Shown: in pieces, positions 11,976-23,929 of the stretch
Layout of the letters: each line of letters begins with the position of its first letter
Numbering within the stretch: position 1 is the stretch's first letter
Origin: Bagarius yarrelli
Taxonomy: Eukaryota > Chordata > Actinopteri > Siluriformes > Sisoridae
NCBI GenBank assembly: GCA_005784505.1
Contig: VCAZ01000131.1
Span: forward strand, 472,503 to 536,502
Direction of reading: 5' to 3'
Length of the DNA: 64,000 nt
The notes under the pieces: generated by a model
Told to the model about the DNA's origin: nothing
Database searches by the model: none
The model's input: only the letters and a program-made list of their open reading frames with translations
Made by a program: the position numbers and the translations under genes

Positions 11976-12681
11976 CCAGCCATTTTCATGATTTCTCTCT
12001 CTCTCTCTCTGTCCTTATTTTTCTCTTCTCTTGTCTATCCTTCATCTTACCCATAATATTAAATTAGAAATGTCCTCTAACACATTCAGCTGATGTGTTT
12101 ATGAAAGAAATATTTCCTGTTCTATGAGGACGTCTTGAACTTTTTATCACATTTTACTGCACGACACGTTAACCTTAAGTTTTTACCTTAGAGATGAAAT
12201 GAAGTGCGAAAAATCTATTTGTATCATTGCTTCCAAATAAATTAAAGTGAGTAAGCAGCTCTGCTCTGACTTTCGCCCTGTATGAGCTTTGTTCCACTCC
12301 GATTTTCAGTCCATTGCATCACTCCTGGTGCGTGTATGCAAATATTCGACATTCACTTTAACAGTGGGAAAAGTCAAAGCGGGTATACTTACTTATTATA
12401 GCCGTTGCTATGTCATAAAGCCTTCGTGCATGAGGTAACACACCTGTGGAGCCGAAACCCAACCGTGGGTACGTTTAGCAGTGATGTCAATATGCTCTAA
12501 GCCCTCCATAAGCCCTAAGCGCTCCATACCGGCAAGTATAGTGATTGACTGATCAAACTATCCTATAAAGGTGTTATATCTGAGGCTTCCAATCCATTTT
12601 CTTCCACCAACATGAGTCCACATCCCTCTTAACTCGACCCTTTTAGACCTTTTTTGCTTCCTGGCATTGTTAGGATTCCAC
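11976..12681. other. pyrimidine-rich tail, then unique intron
   Basis: A (TC)n run lies at 11992-12011. The rest shows no repeat family or gene. Confidence 0.45.
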
Positions 12682-12975
12682 CTTAAAGGAATAGTTCACC
12701 CAAAAATAATAATTCTGTCTTTAATTATTGCCCCCTCGTGTTGATCTTCTGAAAACAATTTAAGATATTTTTGATGGAGTTTCTGACCCTCCCATAGACG
12801 GCAGGGTAACTACCACGTTTTACAAGTGACACAGTCGAACCACTGATGTCGCATAAACTACTTTGTCGATCACCTTGATACTTTTGTGTGTCTTGAACTT
12901 GCGGTCTATGGGAGGGTCAGAGAGACCTAAGATTACATCAGCAATATCTTAAAATATCTTTAAATTGTGTCCTAG
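12682..12975. mobile_element. nonautonomous DNA transposon relic with TTAAAGGAATAGTTCACCC end
   Basis: The left end TTAAAGGAATAGTTCACCC is the terminal motif of a very common cyprinid/otophysan element. An internal inverted pair, CTGACCCTCCCATAGAC (12784) and GTCTATGGGAGGGTCAG (12904), supports a foldback-type body. The right end has decayed. Confidence 0.7.
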
Positions 12976-14115
12976 TAATTAATAATAATAATAATAATTT
13001 TTATAGGTTATAACTATCCATTTAAATAGTGTGTTTTTTACATTTAAACAATTCAACAGAACCATGTGCTAGTGCGCATAATGAATGTTTAGAAATTATC
13101 AGTTAATCGTGTTTTTAAGCAGGCAAATCGCCCTGTGTGTGAATCGCCCTGGATTTGTGTGTGTATATATTTGCAACTCTACTAACATGACACCCCTCCC
13201 ATGCGGGTCACTTTCTCTTCTTTAGCCAGTCAGATGCAAGCTCACTATTTAACCACCATTGGATATTCACAACCCACCGAGATCGAAGGACTCAAAGAGC
13301 TCAGCTTTGCACACAGTCTGCAATTTGACTTAATTAAACAATATTATTATTATTATTATTACTATTGTCATTATTATTATTATTGTCATTATTATTATTA
13401 TTAATATTTAATAAAGTGTTTATACACAGACACAGTTCAATTTCCCCAACTTAATTTCCATCTAATGATTTTAAAAGGTTTCCTGAGCTCTGAGTCCTTC
13501 GCTTTCGGGGGGTTGCGTTGGTAGTCCTTCGCTTTCGGTGGGTTGGGATGGGATTGGTTCAATAGTGAGCTTGTGTCAAATTGGCTAAAGAGCTCCTTGA
13601 CAAGTGGGTTGGGATGGGAAATTGGTTCCACTAGAAAATTGTGACGATCAAATCACACAGTCAATGATTAAAAAATGGCGTCTGGAACACACATTAACAC
13701 CAATGAAAATGCACACAAAAATTTGATTATTGATTATGGTTATACGGTATACGAAAATAAGGGCTTTGTAGTATGAAAATCAATAGTTGTGTGTAGTGTG
13801 TGTGATGGTTTGGCCTAAAATGAGTTCTTTTTTGTGCTTTTATTGTGAAACAGCACAAAAGTGGGAATTATGGTGGGTACAGTAGGTTATTATTATTATT
13901 TTTTTTACTGCTCAAGTGGTGGTTTTCATGGCCATGACAGATTCTAGGAAACAGCAACATGTCCTCATTGTTTTTGTCCCCTCTTTGTTGGATTCAGGTT
14001 ATTCAGATGGCTGTGTGGGAAAAACCATTGTAACTTTCACATTCACGACATTTGGAATTTATCTTTCATACAACTGAGCAAGATCTTCCAATTAGCAATC
14101 CCAACACCTTGTTGT
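12976..14115. other. unique intron with simple repeats
   Basis: Holds (AAT)n at 12980-12998, (TTA)n-rich tracts at 13341-13405, and a small duplication at 13495-13620 in which TCCTTCGCTTTCGG and GTGGGTTGGGATGGGA each occur twice. A short SINE remnant lies at 14039-14112. Confidence 0.5.
14039..14112 (-). mobile_element. heavily deleted SINE remnant
   Basis: CACGACATTTGG, TTTATCTTTCATACAACTGA and GATCTTCCAATTAGCAATCC are SINE pieces joined after loss of the intervening body. Confidence 0.65.
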
Positions 14116-14120
14116 TATTA

Positions 14121-14275
14121 TTGCAAGTGTCAAACTAAGTTCCTGGAAGGCCACCACCCTGCAGAGTTTAGTTGCAACCCTAGTTAATTGCACCTAATCC
14201 AGCTAATCATGTCTGTTAGGCTTGTTTAACAAAACCGTGTTTTAACCCTCTAGGAACTGAGTTTGTTACCCCTGT
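14121..14275. mobile_element. hAT-like nonautonomous element, degraded full-length copy
   Basis: CAAACTAAGTTCCTGGAAGG at one end and GAACTGAGTTTGTTACCCCT at the other, with TGCAGAGTTTAGTTGCAACC inside; same general type as 8491-8659. Confidence 0.55.
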
Positions 14276-14995
14276 ACTAGATTAAATGTAATGTATTCAT
14301 ATAAACTGGTGTTTCTTCTTGAAGGTTACAACAAAACTAGCTGTTTTTTATTATCACTATATAATTTAAAGGGTCAAGCTGTCAATAAGATTTAAGCAAA
14401 AAGGCTACCAATTTTACACATGCTTTAATAAGTGATATATTCTTGCTTCATACTTCTCTATACATTAAATTACTTCATTATGATATTATTTCTGGTTATC
14501 CAGACAGGTTTTTGTTTTGAAGTCATAATAAACCCAAGTGCCGAAGTGAGACAGGTCCCCGGTTAGGGTTCCTGGTATAGTCTTGTATTTCAGTTATTAG
14601 GGTTTTTGAAAGGGTCTGCACTTTGACATGTGACATTTTCAACTTAGTGTTAGTCATCAGGGGGTTTGCTCAAAACTTAGGTCCCAAAACAATTACCTGC
14701 TGTGTGTGTGTGTGTGTGTGTGTGTTCTGTAGCTATGCCTTTTTTTGACTGCAACTGTGTTGTGATGCATCTTTCATCACTGGAAAAAAAAAACAACTAC
14801 TGTAAAGCTAATGCGTTTACTTAAACTTTACATACATTTTAAAGTTTAGCAATTACCTGTTTAATTCAATGTTTGTTAGTTTTATCCCATTTTTTTAAGT
14901 TTTATCCCATGTTCTTTGTCACAACGTAGCTACATATAGTTTTCTAAAATTCAGGATATAAACTACAAATATAATTATATTATATACACCACATT
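14276..14995. other. unique AT-rich intron
   Basis: Apart from the (TG)n run I see nothing recognisable. TTTTATCCCAT occurs twice, 20 bp apart, at about 14880-14910. Confidence 0.4.
14701..14725. repeat. (TG)n microsatellite
   Basis: About 12 TG units. Confidence 0.9.
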
Positions 14996-15180
14996 GAAGT
15001 GGTAGCTCAGTGGTTAAGGTGTTGGACTGCTAATTGGAAGATTTTGGGTTTGATTTCCAGCACCATCAAGTTGCCACTGCTGGGCCCCTGAGCAAGGCTC
15101 TTAACCCGCAATTGTTCAGTTGTATAAAAGAGATAAATTTGACTGGATAAGGGCGTCCATTATATGCTGTAAATGTAGTG
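14996..15180 (+). mobile_element. SINE copy, full length
   Basis: Head AGTGGTAGCTCAGTGGTTAA, B-box-like GGGTTTGATTTCC, and tail with GTCCATTATATGCTGTAAAT. A GTAAGTCGCT segment is lost from the tail. Confidence 0.88.
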
Positions 15181-15413
15181 TAACTTGAGCCCTAAAAAGA
15201 AGGTCGAAGGATTGGGTGGCATTGGAAAAACTCCTTGAATATATATATTAGAAAGCCATAAAAAAATTCCAGAGTGAAAAGGAAACTAAGCGACATCTGG
15301 GTGACATCTGGTAGTGTGAAATAAATCATTTCTATAAATCTTTTCTCTTCTATAACTGTGTACTATTTGGTCAAAGTCACCTCAAAAATCTCTCTCAAAA
15401 AATAGTCTATTTG

Positions 15414-15600
15414 GGGAGGTTTCAGCTCGATGGTTGAGGTGTTGTGCTGATAACTGAGTGATTGCAGGTTGGATTCCTGGTATCACAAAGTTACTACTGC
15501 TGGGCCCCTAAACAAGGCCCCTAACCCCTAATTTCTCAGGTGTATAAATGAAACAAATGTAAGTTGCTCCGGATAAAGGCGTCTGCCAGATGTCATACAT
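15414..15600 (+). mobile_element. SINE copy, full length but diverged
   Basis: Head CAGCTCGATGGTTGAGGTGT, body CTACTGCTGGGCCCCTAAAC, tail GTTGCTCCGGATAAAGGCGT. Confidence 0.85.
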
Positions 15601-16194
15601 TTTGTTGGCAATGGTAGTCCAAACCCAGTACAATGTTTTCTACATTAATTCCATGTATCTTCATGCTGAACATGTGGTCCTTTCTTAGCAGCAGTGAGCA
15701 CCTCCAAGTGTGAAGACTCCAACCAAAAGTGGGGCATATTGATAGATTTGTAAGGTCCGGAGGGGTAAAAGAAATCAGAATCGCCGGAATCTATACATAT
15801 GCGTGTCTTAACAGAAAAAGAAAGAGAGACAGAGGAAGAATCAGCGAGATGCTCTGGGACAGTTAAAAGTTGAGAATTTTTCACAATTCCTAGTAGCTTG
15901 GTTCTTGTGGGTTTTAAACCCTCTACCTTCAGATTTTTCCTCTAGTTCCATTGAAGTCTCGAACTGATAAGCACAGGCTAAAATGCTAATATTAGTACAA
16001 CGTTCTATGCAAGTCTGTTTGTACCGATTGAAATAAAATCAACGTAAGAGGCAAAATATTGACAGACTTCTTGGTGGGCGTCAAGATTTTATTATTTTTT
16101 TTGTCGAATTTAGTTCATTTTAAGGGTTGTGACCGAAAGTGCTAAGCAGAAAGGATTTGTCTAAGAGCTCTAAGTCATGATAACGACCTACTTC
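15601..16194. other. unique intron
   Basis: No known repeat. The open frame at 15645-15884 on the minus strand has no recognisable domain. Confidence 0.4.
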
Positions 16195-16560
16195 TCCAGC
16201 TGAAGCTTATCCATTTAAGTCACATGGTGATCCCTAAAGTGTGTTGATTCCATTAAGATTCATTAAAAAGCCCATCCAAGTGCATGAGTGGATCCCATTC
16301 AGGGTTTTTCCTTATCCTGGATCCAGCCACCGATTACTTCCACCAGTTTAATAAGCTGATTGATTCCAAATAGCTCCCAATCTACAGTAGCAACCGTGGT
16401 AGAAATTGGGTTAAAAAAATTGATAAGCCAATATACTTGGAGCAAATCGGGAGAAATTTTCTTTTTACCCAGTTGGTCTGTTTTTTTCTGGAGTTAAAGC
16501 TTATCTGCCTGCCAGTCAGATGCGTCTCAGGCATTTCTCATAAACTGACACATTGATAAA
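16195..16560 (+). repeat. dispersed 360-bp repeat, copy 1
   Basis: From CCAGCTGAAGCTTATCCATT to AGATGCGTCTCAGGCATTTC it aligns nearly end to end with 19465-19785. The copies differ by point changes and one short deletion near TTGGAGCAAATCGGGAGAAA. Family unknown. Confidence 0.8.
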
Positions 16561-16977
16561 GATTTTTTAGAAACCGTATCCTGACATGGGTTCGACTGTC
16601 ATTTTAGCGAGTGACACAAATGGATCACACAAATGCCCTCGTTGCCTACATTTTTGCCTCCTACTTTTTTGGTTGGTGTTGAAGAAAAACCACCGAATTT
16701 AGAGGAAAAGACACACACAATAAAATATGCATGCTGTTTAATCCAATCGATGGTGATTTACTTTAATCTATAAATAGATTTTAATTATAGAAATTGACAA
16801 AATGTCTACGTAATAAGTAATCATGCTAAATGTTTTAAAATTTGGTAGCTACAGATTTCTGCAGTTCACTGGCAGTTTCAACACGGGGTTTCATCAGTAT
16901 CTCACTGCCGCCAGGGTAAAAAAAAAATCCTGTTAAAGGACTCTCTAGGGCTTGTGAATGGTGCAAAAAAACATCTA

Positions 16978-17270
16978 CCAAGGGTGCACTTTTAGTGGAC
17001 AAAACATGACAAAGTGCACTTCAAACAGAAAAAAAAAATTTAATGAAATGTTCTCTGTGGTGCTCCTACATGTGAAAAAGTACCATAACAGTCTAGGTTC
17101 CCTTCTACTGGAGAACACATGATGGAATGCCCTATAGGGTGCTGCTACCTGCAGGGTAACATGATAAAGTGCCCTAATGGTGCCCTTCCAGTGGAGAGAA
17201 ATAAGATGTAGTGCCCTAAAGGCTTGAATAAAATGTGATGCAGTGCTATCTAGGGTAATATCTGGAATGT
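16978..17270. repeat. degenerate tandem repeat, unit about 42 bp
   Basis: Successive units contain GTGCcc..ACagTGGAGA, then AACATGATAAAGTGCCCTA, with growing divergence toward both ends. The 105-codon minus-strand frame here is just the repeat translated. Confidence 0.7.
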
Positions 17271-17496
17271 GATGTTCTGTTCTTGCTGACATTTAGAGCG
17301 TTAGGTAAGCTTCTCCGCAACTGATACAAAATCTGTCTTTAGTCTTTAATATTTGCCATCAACACAATGTCTAAAAAAATTAATACAACTCATTAGCAGA
17401 TTTAGCCAATCGTTGTTCTGGAACCTCCAGAATACCCCTTTATTTCTGTATTCTTAATCCAGACCGTATTCCATTTATTTGATCTTTTTTCCACTG

Positions 17497-17610
17497 ATCA
17501 GTTGAGGGTTGAAAGGGCCTTGCTCAGGGGCCCAGCAGTGTTAGCTTCGTGGTCATGAGAATTGAATCAATGGGCTTCTGGTCAGCAGTCCAACACTTTT
17601 CACCTCTAAG
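17497..17610 (-). mobile_element. SINE fragment lacking its tail
   Basis: AAAGGGCCTTGCTCAGGGGC through AGCAGTCCAACACTTTTCAC; the V-like tail is missing and another copy follows directly. Confidence 0.75.
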
Positions 17611-17611
17611 G

Positions 17612-17799
17612 TCATTTACAGCATTTGGCAGACGTCCTTATCCAGAGCGCCTTACATTCATTTCTTTCATACAACTGAGCAATTAGAGGATAATGGCCTT
17701 GCTCAGGGGCCCAGCAGTAAAAAATCGGTGGGGCTGGGAATCGAACCCCAATCTTCCAGTTAGCAGTCCAACACCTTAACCACTGCACTACTACTTTAT
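17612..17799 (-). mobile_element. SINE copy, full length
   Basis: TTACAGCATTTGGCAGACGT through CCTTAACCACTGCACTACTA. It abuts the preceding fragment in the same orientation, so the older copy's tail was probably the insertion target. Confidence 0.9.
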
Positions 17800-18429
17800 A
17801 ATTATATATATATATAATTAGTTTACATTAAATTATTTACACTTTCCTAACGTTAAAAATGACAAATTATTACGTTTTTTTTCATTTTTGTTAATTATAG
17901 AATTAAAATAAAAACAGCTGGACACTTTGGCAAAACAAATATAAAATACATAAAATACGTCCTCTACACCATATAATTATTTCGATTGTTCTTTAAACAA
18001 ACACTAGTATTTCTGGTATGATATACACACGCTGAGATCTCCGTGGGTTTAGACTTGTTTGACCTGCTCAGCAGACCAAAAGACTCTTTATTTCAGGGTG
18101 GTGGGTTTAATACCCCTGTTGGATATTAGGGGAACTTTTCAGAGGAACTGCAGTGTTTAAGGTTGAGTGCTAGTGAGTATAAGGTTGTAAGGTCAGATTA
18201 TAGTGATCAGTCTTTAGAAACTCAGCAAATAAAACTGACTTTCAAATTCCCAGATTCTAAATACTGACCACAGTTAAAATAATGTACGGTAATTATATAT
18301 AAACAATATTGCACAATATTATATAATCCAGCATATAGTGCTAAAACATAGATAATTTAAGACTCATAGATTAACATGATACTGGTTAACTCATGAATAA
18401 AGAAAGTGCTTTTTAGAACATCTTTGTAG

Positions 18430-18775
18430 GTTGTAACATCATTTTATTCCTTTGCTGGAGCTAAGAAAATCTAAAACTGTTCCAGCATGATAATACACGC
18501 CTGTGCACAAAACCCCTGAGCTCCATGAAGACATGCTGTGTTCTGATTGGCTTGAAAGAACTCTCATGTCCTGTACAGAGTCCTGATTCTGCCTCAACCG
18601 CTTTAAACTGAACACTTTTGGGATGAACTGGAACCCCGACTGAACCCCAGACCTCCTCATCTCAACATTAGTGTCTAATCTCATTAATTCTAATGTCGCT
18701 GAATGAACAAAAATCCCCACAGTCACATGACACAATCTAGTGAAAGTCTTTCCGGATATGCAGAGGTTATTATAC
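18430..18775 (+). pseudogene. Tc1-like transposase, C-terminal half, decayed
   Basis: The plus strand decodes piecewise to a Tc1 transposase DDE region: a QHDN-like segment, ELSCPVQS, then FWDELEHRLR, and a C-terminal NLINSNVAE with NLVK. Stop codons and frameshifts break it. The 98-codon minus-strand frame at 18439-18735 is a shadow of this relic. Related pieces are at 1064, 5630 and 33690. Confidence 0.8.
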
Positions 18776-19302
18776 TTTTGTCTATTATGTATAGTATGTG
18801 TGTAAATATATGCAGAATGTAAATCGGTTAAATCAATGATTAATTTATAGACAGTATAATATAGATTATATGTCGCTGTCCATGGTGCTGTAGTCCTAAG
18901 ACATGTATATGTGCCATTAAAATTTATTTTAACGCTAAGAATTATATTCTAAAATCTTAGATTAATAAAAAACTAAAATACAGAAGAAGAATTTAGCTTT
19001 TTTTTTTTATTTAAAATGCTTATAAAAATATTAACTATGCATTGCTGGGGTGCACCATTCAAGATTTAAAAACATATCAGAGAAGCATAACTTCTTAAAA
19101 ATGAAATGCCAAAAAAACTTTGCATTCGAATTTCTCCAATTTTATCAGACAAATGCATGTATATGTAAATATATGTAAAACTATGATTTGCAAATCGTAT
19201 TTAAATAATTCACCGTCACAGAGGAAACACAGAACGCAAATACAAGCCATAGCAGCCCTTACATTTGCTATCACACCCTCTCATTGTCACACTCTAACAC
19301 AT
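18776..19302. other. AT-rich intron with a CCATGGTGCT motif
   Basis: Contains one GCTGTCCATGGTGCTG at 18876, a motif that recurs at 19957 and across 23.98-24.67 kb. No gene. Confidence 0.4.
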
Positions 19303-19395
19303 ACAGAAATAAAAGACATTTGCATGTATTTACATATGCATTTTTACCGTGGATGAGCTATACCTGTCAAAGATAATTGTACAAGGTGCTAAAAT
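19303..19395 (+). repeat. 93-bp direct repeat, left copy
   Basis: AAATAAAAGACATTTGCATG to ACAAGGTGCTAAAATATTA occurs again at 19786-19880; the two flank repeat copy 2. Confidence 0.85.
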
Positions 19396-19464
19396 ATTAG
19401 TTCCATTAGCAGAATAGCTAGAAATCAACAGAAAGTGCATATGTGATGGTTATAACTGAAGCTT

Positions 19465-19785
19465 CACCAGCTGAAGCTTATCTATTTAAGTCACATGGTG
19501 ATCCCTAAAGTGTGTTGATTCCATTAAGATTGATTAAAAAGCACATCCAGGTGCATAAGTGGATCCCATTCAGGGTTTTTCCTTATCCTGGATCCAGCCA
19601 CCGATTACTTCCACCAGTTTAATAAGCTGATTGATTCCAATGAGCTTCAAATCTACACTAGTAACCGTGGTAGAATGAGGGGTAAAAAAGTAAAAAGCCA
19701 GTATACTTGGAGCAGTTGGTCTGTTTTTTTTCTGGAGTTAAAGCTCATCTGCCTACCAGTCAGATGCATCTCAGGCATTTCCTAT
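19465..19785 (+). repeat. dispersed 360-bp repeat, copy 2
   Basis: Same orientation as 16195-16560 and 3.3 kb away. Here it is bracketed by 93-bp direct repeats, which copy 1 lacks. Confidence 0.85.
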
Positions 19786-19880
19786 AAAATAAAAGACATT
19801 TGCATGTATTTACATATGCGTTTTTACCGACGATCAGCTATACCTGTCAAATATAATTCTACAAGGTGCTAAAATATTAA
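19786..19880 (+). repeat. 93-bp direct repeat, right copy
   Basis: Differs from the left copy at about eight positions. It begins where repeat copy 2 breaks from copy 1 (TTCCTATAAAATAAAAG). Confidence 0.85.
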
Positions 19881-20586
19881 TATTAATTATATAAACTTAA
19901 TGTAACTGACTTTGGGTTAGTTATAAAGTTCATCTTATTTTGACTAACTAATACCTGTCCATGGTGCTTAACTGAACAGAATGATGATTTATCATGCGTT
20001 AGACTGTGTAGCTGAAGCCACAACACGCCTCACTATTAAAAACCAAATAGAACGAAATGGCTTCATTTGATTTCAATTTTTTTTTGTAAAGCTTTATTTA
20101 ACCACAATCTGAAAACACTTGATTTAAGCCTTCCAGCTAATCCGTGTGTATTAAATATAATTATGTAATAATTGCAGAAGCGAATGCTCAGGTTAATGGT
20201 GCGCTCCTTCAGAGGGATTTAAGCTACATTTGTTCAGACTTCAGATACAAATTAATTCCTGGGTATCTGCCTGTAGTTAGCAAATTAAAATGTTATCCTC
20301 CCAAGACAAATGAATGAAATCACCAAGGGGGTAAAAAGATACTTTAGGAATGATTTACTACTGAAATTATTTTATATCTATCTATTATTTATGATTAATC
20401 AGAGTAACACATATATACTAAAGCACTCAAATTTCTACAGCGTGTGGTTTTAATTGGAATCCCCCTAATAAAAAAAAAAAATCCCTAATGTATTTTCAAC
20501 TAAGGTTCTAGGTACTAGTTCTGCTCTTTTTTTAATAAAAAAAAAACCCTTTTCCTAATTCTGTATATTTTATAAAAAAAAAAAAG
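19881..20586. other. unique AT-rich intron
   Basis: Includes another CCATGGTGCTT motif at 19957 and several A or T runs; no gene seen. Confidence 0.4.
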
Positions 20587-20848
20587 TGCAGGTATGAGAG
20601 GAATGTGCAAGTAAACGGCAAGACTATTGCACAAAAATCCTGCTGTTTACTTGCACGTTCCTGTTTTTCCTGCAAATGTTTAGAATCTGGTTGGTGCTAT
20701 TTACAGCGTTCTGTTCTGTTCTGTTCTTTATTGTCTTTTTTGCACTGTCTTTTGTAATGTTTATATCGTTATGGTTGCACGCATGCACTTTAGTTTTGTT
20801 CTGTTCAGTAGCTCTTTGTTGAAATGACAATAAAGCTTCTTGAACTTG
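20587..20848 (+). mobile_element. LINE 3'-end-like sequence with hairpin
   Basis: It ends in TTGAAATGACAATAAAGCTT followed by CTTGAACTTGAA, a polyadenylation-type ending I know from dispersed fish non-LTR elements. The 5' part holds a hairpin (20599-20622 with 20639-20662). (TTCTG)n pentamers lie at 20709-20727. Confidence 0.55.
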
Positions 20849-20859
20849 AATGGCATGTA

Positions 20860-22086
20860 AATCTGGCTTTTTAACGACTATAATGTTAAAAAAAGAAATT
20901 ACTGAAAAGTTGATCTTAAGACATCAAACCATAAATTGTAAAAGAAAGTAGACTTGGAACACAGGAGTTAGAATCCAACAGCTGAGTTTATTTCCCAGGA
21001 ATGACAGCAGAAATTAAAGGTTGGATTTTAACAAACTTAGACTCTTTAGTAGCGGAGAACTTTTGAGAATACAGGATGACCCAGAATGCGCAGAACTCCG
21101 GAGTTTTAGGATTATCACCTGGAATACTCTGGAAGTTATTAGAGTATGGAGCTCTCTAGAGCATAGGAAGTCTAAAAGTCTGTGGAAAAACTTAGGAACG
21201 AGGGGACGTAAAAGTGAGTCCTTCTTCCATCAGTCTAGACCAGACGATGAGTTAGTGTGAGATAGCTTATATATAGGATGAGTGTGCGTAATCAGGGAAA
21301 TGGATGTCAGCTGCGTGTGATTTGTACTCTGAGAATTGTGAGCCGAAAGTGTGTGTGTGTCTTTGACATGAATGCATAATCTAAAAACAATTAAACGAAA
21401 TAAATGACTAATATTGCAGTAAATAGACTCACTTGTTATTTGAAATGTGATTCTTGCTCAAAACTCAACTAAGCTTGTCAACGATTTAACCCAAAACTTC
21501 TCATGGTCATCTTTCCGACTCTTTAAATATTGTTTTAATGGGTGAAATCAAGAGGAAAGAATTTAATATTTAAATTTAAATTACATCTCTACCTGGACAT
21601 ATTTGATTTGCTTAGATCTATCACTCTATCTTCAATGTTTGGATGAAAGTGCCATTTGGCATGCCCGTAACAGATGCTGGCTTTTGTAATGATAGTAATT
21701 TACTCAGCGGGAAAGCAAAGGAATTGCATTTTTCCAAACAACAATCAGCCACATTTTAACAGACGCAAATTAGCCATTTAGCCTGCAACAGAAATGCGCA
21801 GCGTTTGTAACCACAGATGCTGGAGTATACCATTACTATGGGTAATACTATGCTGCAGCTAAGTTCTCGATCCTGACTGGTCAGCAGCTGATGTTTGAAT
21901 TGCTTAAACAAGTAATATATTACAGAAGCTCTTGATGTCAATGCATTAATTCTGTTTTCAAAGTAGAAACTAATTTATGATAGACTATTAGTTTTGATGT
22001 TCTATGTATTTTTCTAAAACCTAAAATACATTTTGAATTGATGTTATTACAAAGAGAATAAATAGTAAAATCATGACAGTTTTGCT
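20860..22086. other. unique intron
   Basis: No repeat family recognised. The open frame at 21021-21260 has no family motifs. Confidence 0.4.
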
Positions 22087-22444
22087 TCATTCATTCATTC
22101 ATTCATTCATCTTCTATACCTGCATAATTCCCTAATTCGGGGTCACAGGGATCTGCTGGAGTCCATCCCAGCTGTCTCTGAAAGGGTGAAAGGCAGGAGG
22201 GGGACAACCTGGACAGGTCACCAGTCCATCACAGGGCCACACACAATCACACTCACTCCTATGGGCAATTTAGAATCACCAATTAATCTAACATACATGT
22301 TTTTGGACTGTTGGAGAAACCTGGAGAACCCAGAGTAAACCAACGCAAGCACGGTGAGAACATGCAAACTCCACACAGAAAGATCCCTTCTCGGGAATCG
22401 AACACCGGACCTTCTTGCTGTGAGCCACTAAGCCACCGTGCTGC
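22087..22444 (-). mobile_element. teleost tRNA-headed interspersed repeat with (TTCA)n tail, full length
   Basis: In reverse it reads from a tRNA-like head (GCAGCACGGTGGCTTAGTGG, B-box-like GTTCGATTCC) through GTTTGCATGTTCTCACC, AACATGTATGTTAGATTAAT and GACCTGTCCAGGTTG, to TCTGCTGGAG, then a GAATGA tandem tail. This is a very common fish SINE-type repeat. Other copies: 30798, 40513, 57404. Confidence 0.8.
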
Positions 22445-22989
22445 TCATTTTGTGGATCATTTTAGAAAAATCTATAAACTATAGTATGTGTAAAAAAAAA
22501 ATCTTGTGGAAAGTGATATCATAATTACCCCAAAAGTTAATGTAGAAAATGTGCAATGATTGAAAAATTGGAATGCTACATGATGTAATAAATACTGTCG
22601 GACATATGGTTTGGGATTTGGGGTTTTATACCTAATAAAGCTGGGATTTATTCTCTGTCGCTATGTAGTTGTTGTTTTTTTGCACTCTATATGTGTAATA
22701 ATCATATACTGATGTTGCACTAGGATGGAAAATATTTATTCATAGAGAAGGTGTGGAAACGTTTCCCAGAACAAAACATATTTTTAAAGCTAATCTCAAG
22801 AGAAATTCAAAAGCAAAGGCAATGGAGTCAGATTGGTTTTGAGATGCATAAAGTGCTTAAAATACAAACACAATCCCTGAACATAATCCCAACCCACAGT
22901 CAGCAGTCGGTCCGAATGCAAATCTAAAAAGTCAATATACAGAAACGGTATGTGGATCATTTGCATATTTAGATTTGGCAAAGTTTTAC
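22445..22989. other. unique intron
   Basis: AT-rich with no recognisable feature. Confidence 0.4.
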
Positions 22990-23430
22990 GTCGGATTCCC
23001 TTCCTAACACAACCCTCTCTATTTATCCAGGCTTGGGACTGGCACCGAGGGCACTGGCTTGTGAACCCTGTGGCTAGGAAGAGACAGGTGGTGGAGCCTG
23101 GAGGTAGCAGAGCTGAAGATGTTAAGGTTTTCTTTGGGAGTGACGAGGTTGGACAGAATTAGAAAGTCGGGGAAGCACAGATTGAGGTGGTTTGGACATG
23201 TACAGAGGAGGGATAGTGAATATATTGGTAGGAGGATGTTAGAAATGAAGCTACCAGGCAGAAGGAAAAGAGGAATACCAAAGAGGGGGTATATGGATGC
23301 AATAAACGAGGAGATGAAGTTAGTGGGTGTGAGTAAAGAGGATGTAGAGAATAGGGGCAGGTGGAGACAGATGATTTGCTGTAGCGACCCCTAAAAAGGG
23401 AACAACCGAAAGGAGAAGAAGATGGAAATG
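22990..23430 (+). mobile_element. LINE, C-terminal and 3' end, 5'-truncated
   Basis: The plus strand decodes in two frames to a retrotransposon C-terminal region: FSLGVTRLDRIRKSGKH, then LRWFGHVQRRDSEYIGRRML, KLPGRRKRG and a final RWRQMICCSDP. The 3' end is GGAGAAGAAGATGG. A frameshift separates the early part (22950-23162 frame) from the later one (23119-23394). This tract is familiar from fish RTE-like LINEs, but the clade is not certain. Related pieces lie at 28972 and 36351. Confidence 0.8.
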
Positions 23431-23757
23431 GTATGTGGGATTGTCTTTGTATTAATAACTGTAATGTAAAGATGTTATGGTCAGGGCTGATATTTGTTTT
23501 GTTTTCCTAAAGTATCTCACAAATACTTAAGAATAACTTTATGTTCTTCATACACAACATTTTACTACTAAAATACCCAGTGACATTTATTACCACATCT
23601 GGCAACCTTTATGCATTTTATGCAAAAGTAACATGTATTATTCAAAAATACATAAAAAGGTGAAAAACCAGGTATATGGGGTTAATAATCAAGTCTTCAT
23701 TTAACCTAGTACTGTACTAAAGATAGTAAAAAGGGGTAACTTAGTGCTTCTGCTTAT

Positions 23758-23894
23758 TACCAGCACCATCAAGCTGTCACTGCTGGAACCCTGAGCAAAG
23801 CCCTTAACTGCCCAGTTGTATTTAAAAAAAAAAAAAAAGATCAATTTTAGTCACTTTGAATAAAGGAGACTGCCAAGTACCCTAACTGTAAATA
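23758..23894 (+). mobile_element. SINE copy, 5'-truncated
   Basis: CAGCACCATCAAGCTGTCAC to ACTGCCAAGTACCCTAACTG, with a run of 16 A in the section before the V-like tail. Confidence 0.75.
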
Positions 23895-23929
23895 GAACAT
23901 AGCTCTTTAATTTAAGTGCCCTTTTAATA

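Noticed and set aside
11700..12056. 118-codon plus-strand frame
   Set aside because: Made of SINE pieces and TTCTC pentamers.
15001..15070. SINE heads as functional tRNA genes
   Set aside because: They have box-like sequences but no clean cloverleaf, are followed by the SINE body, and occur in dozens of diverged copies.
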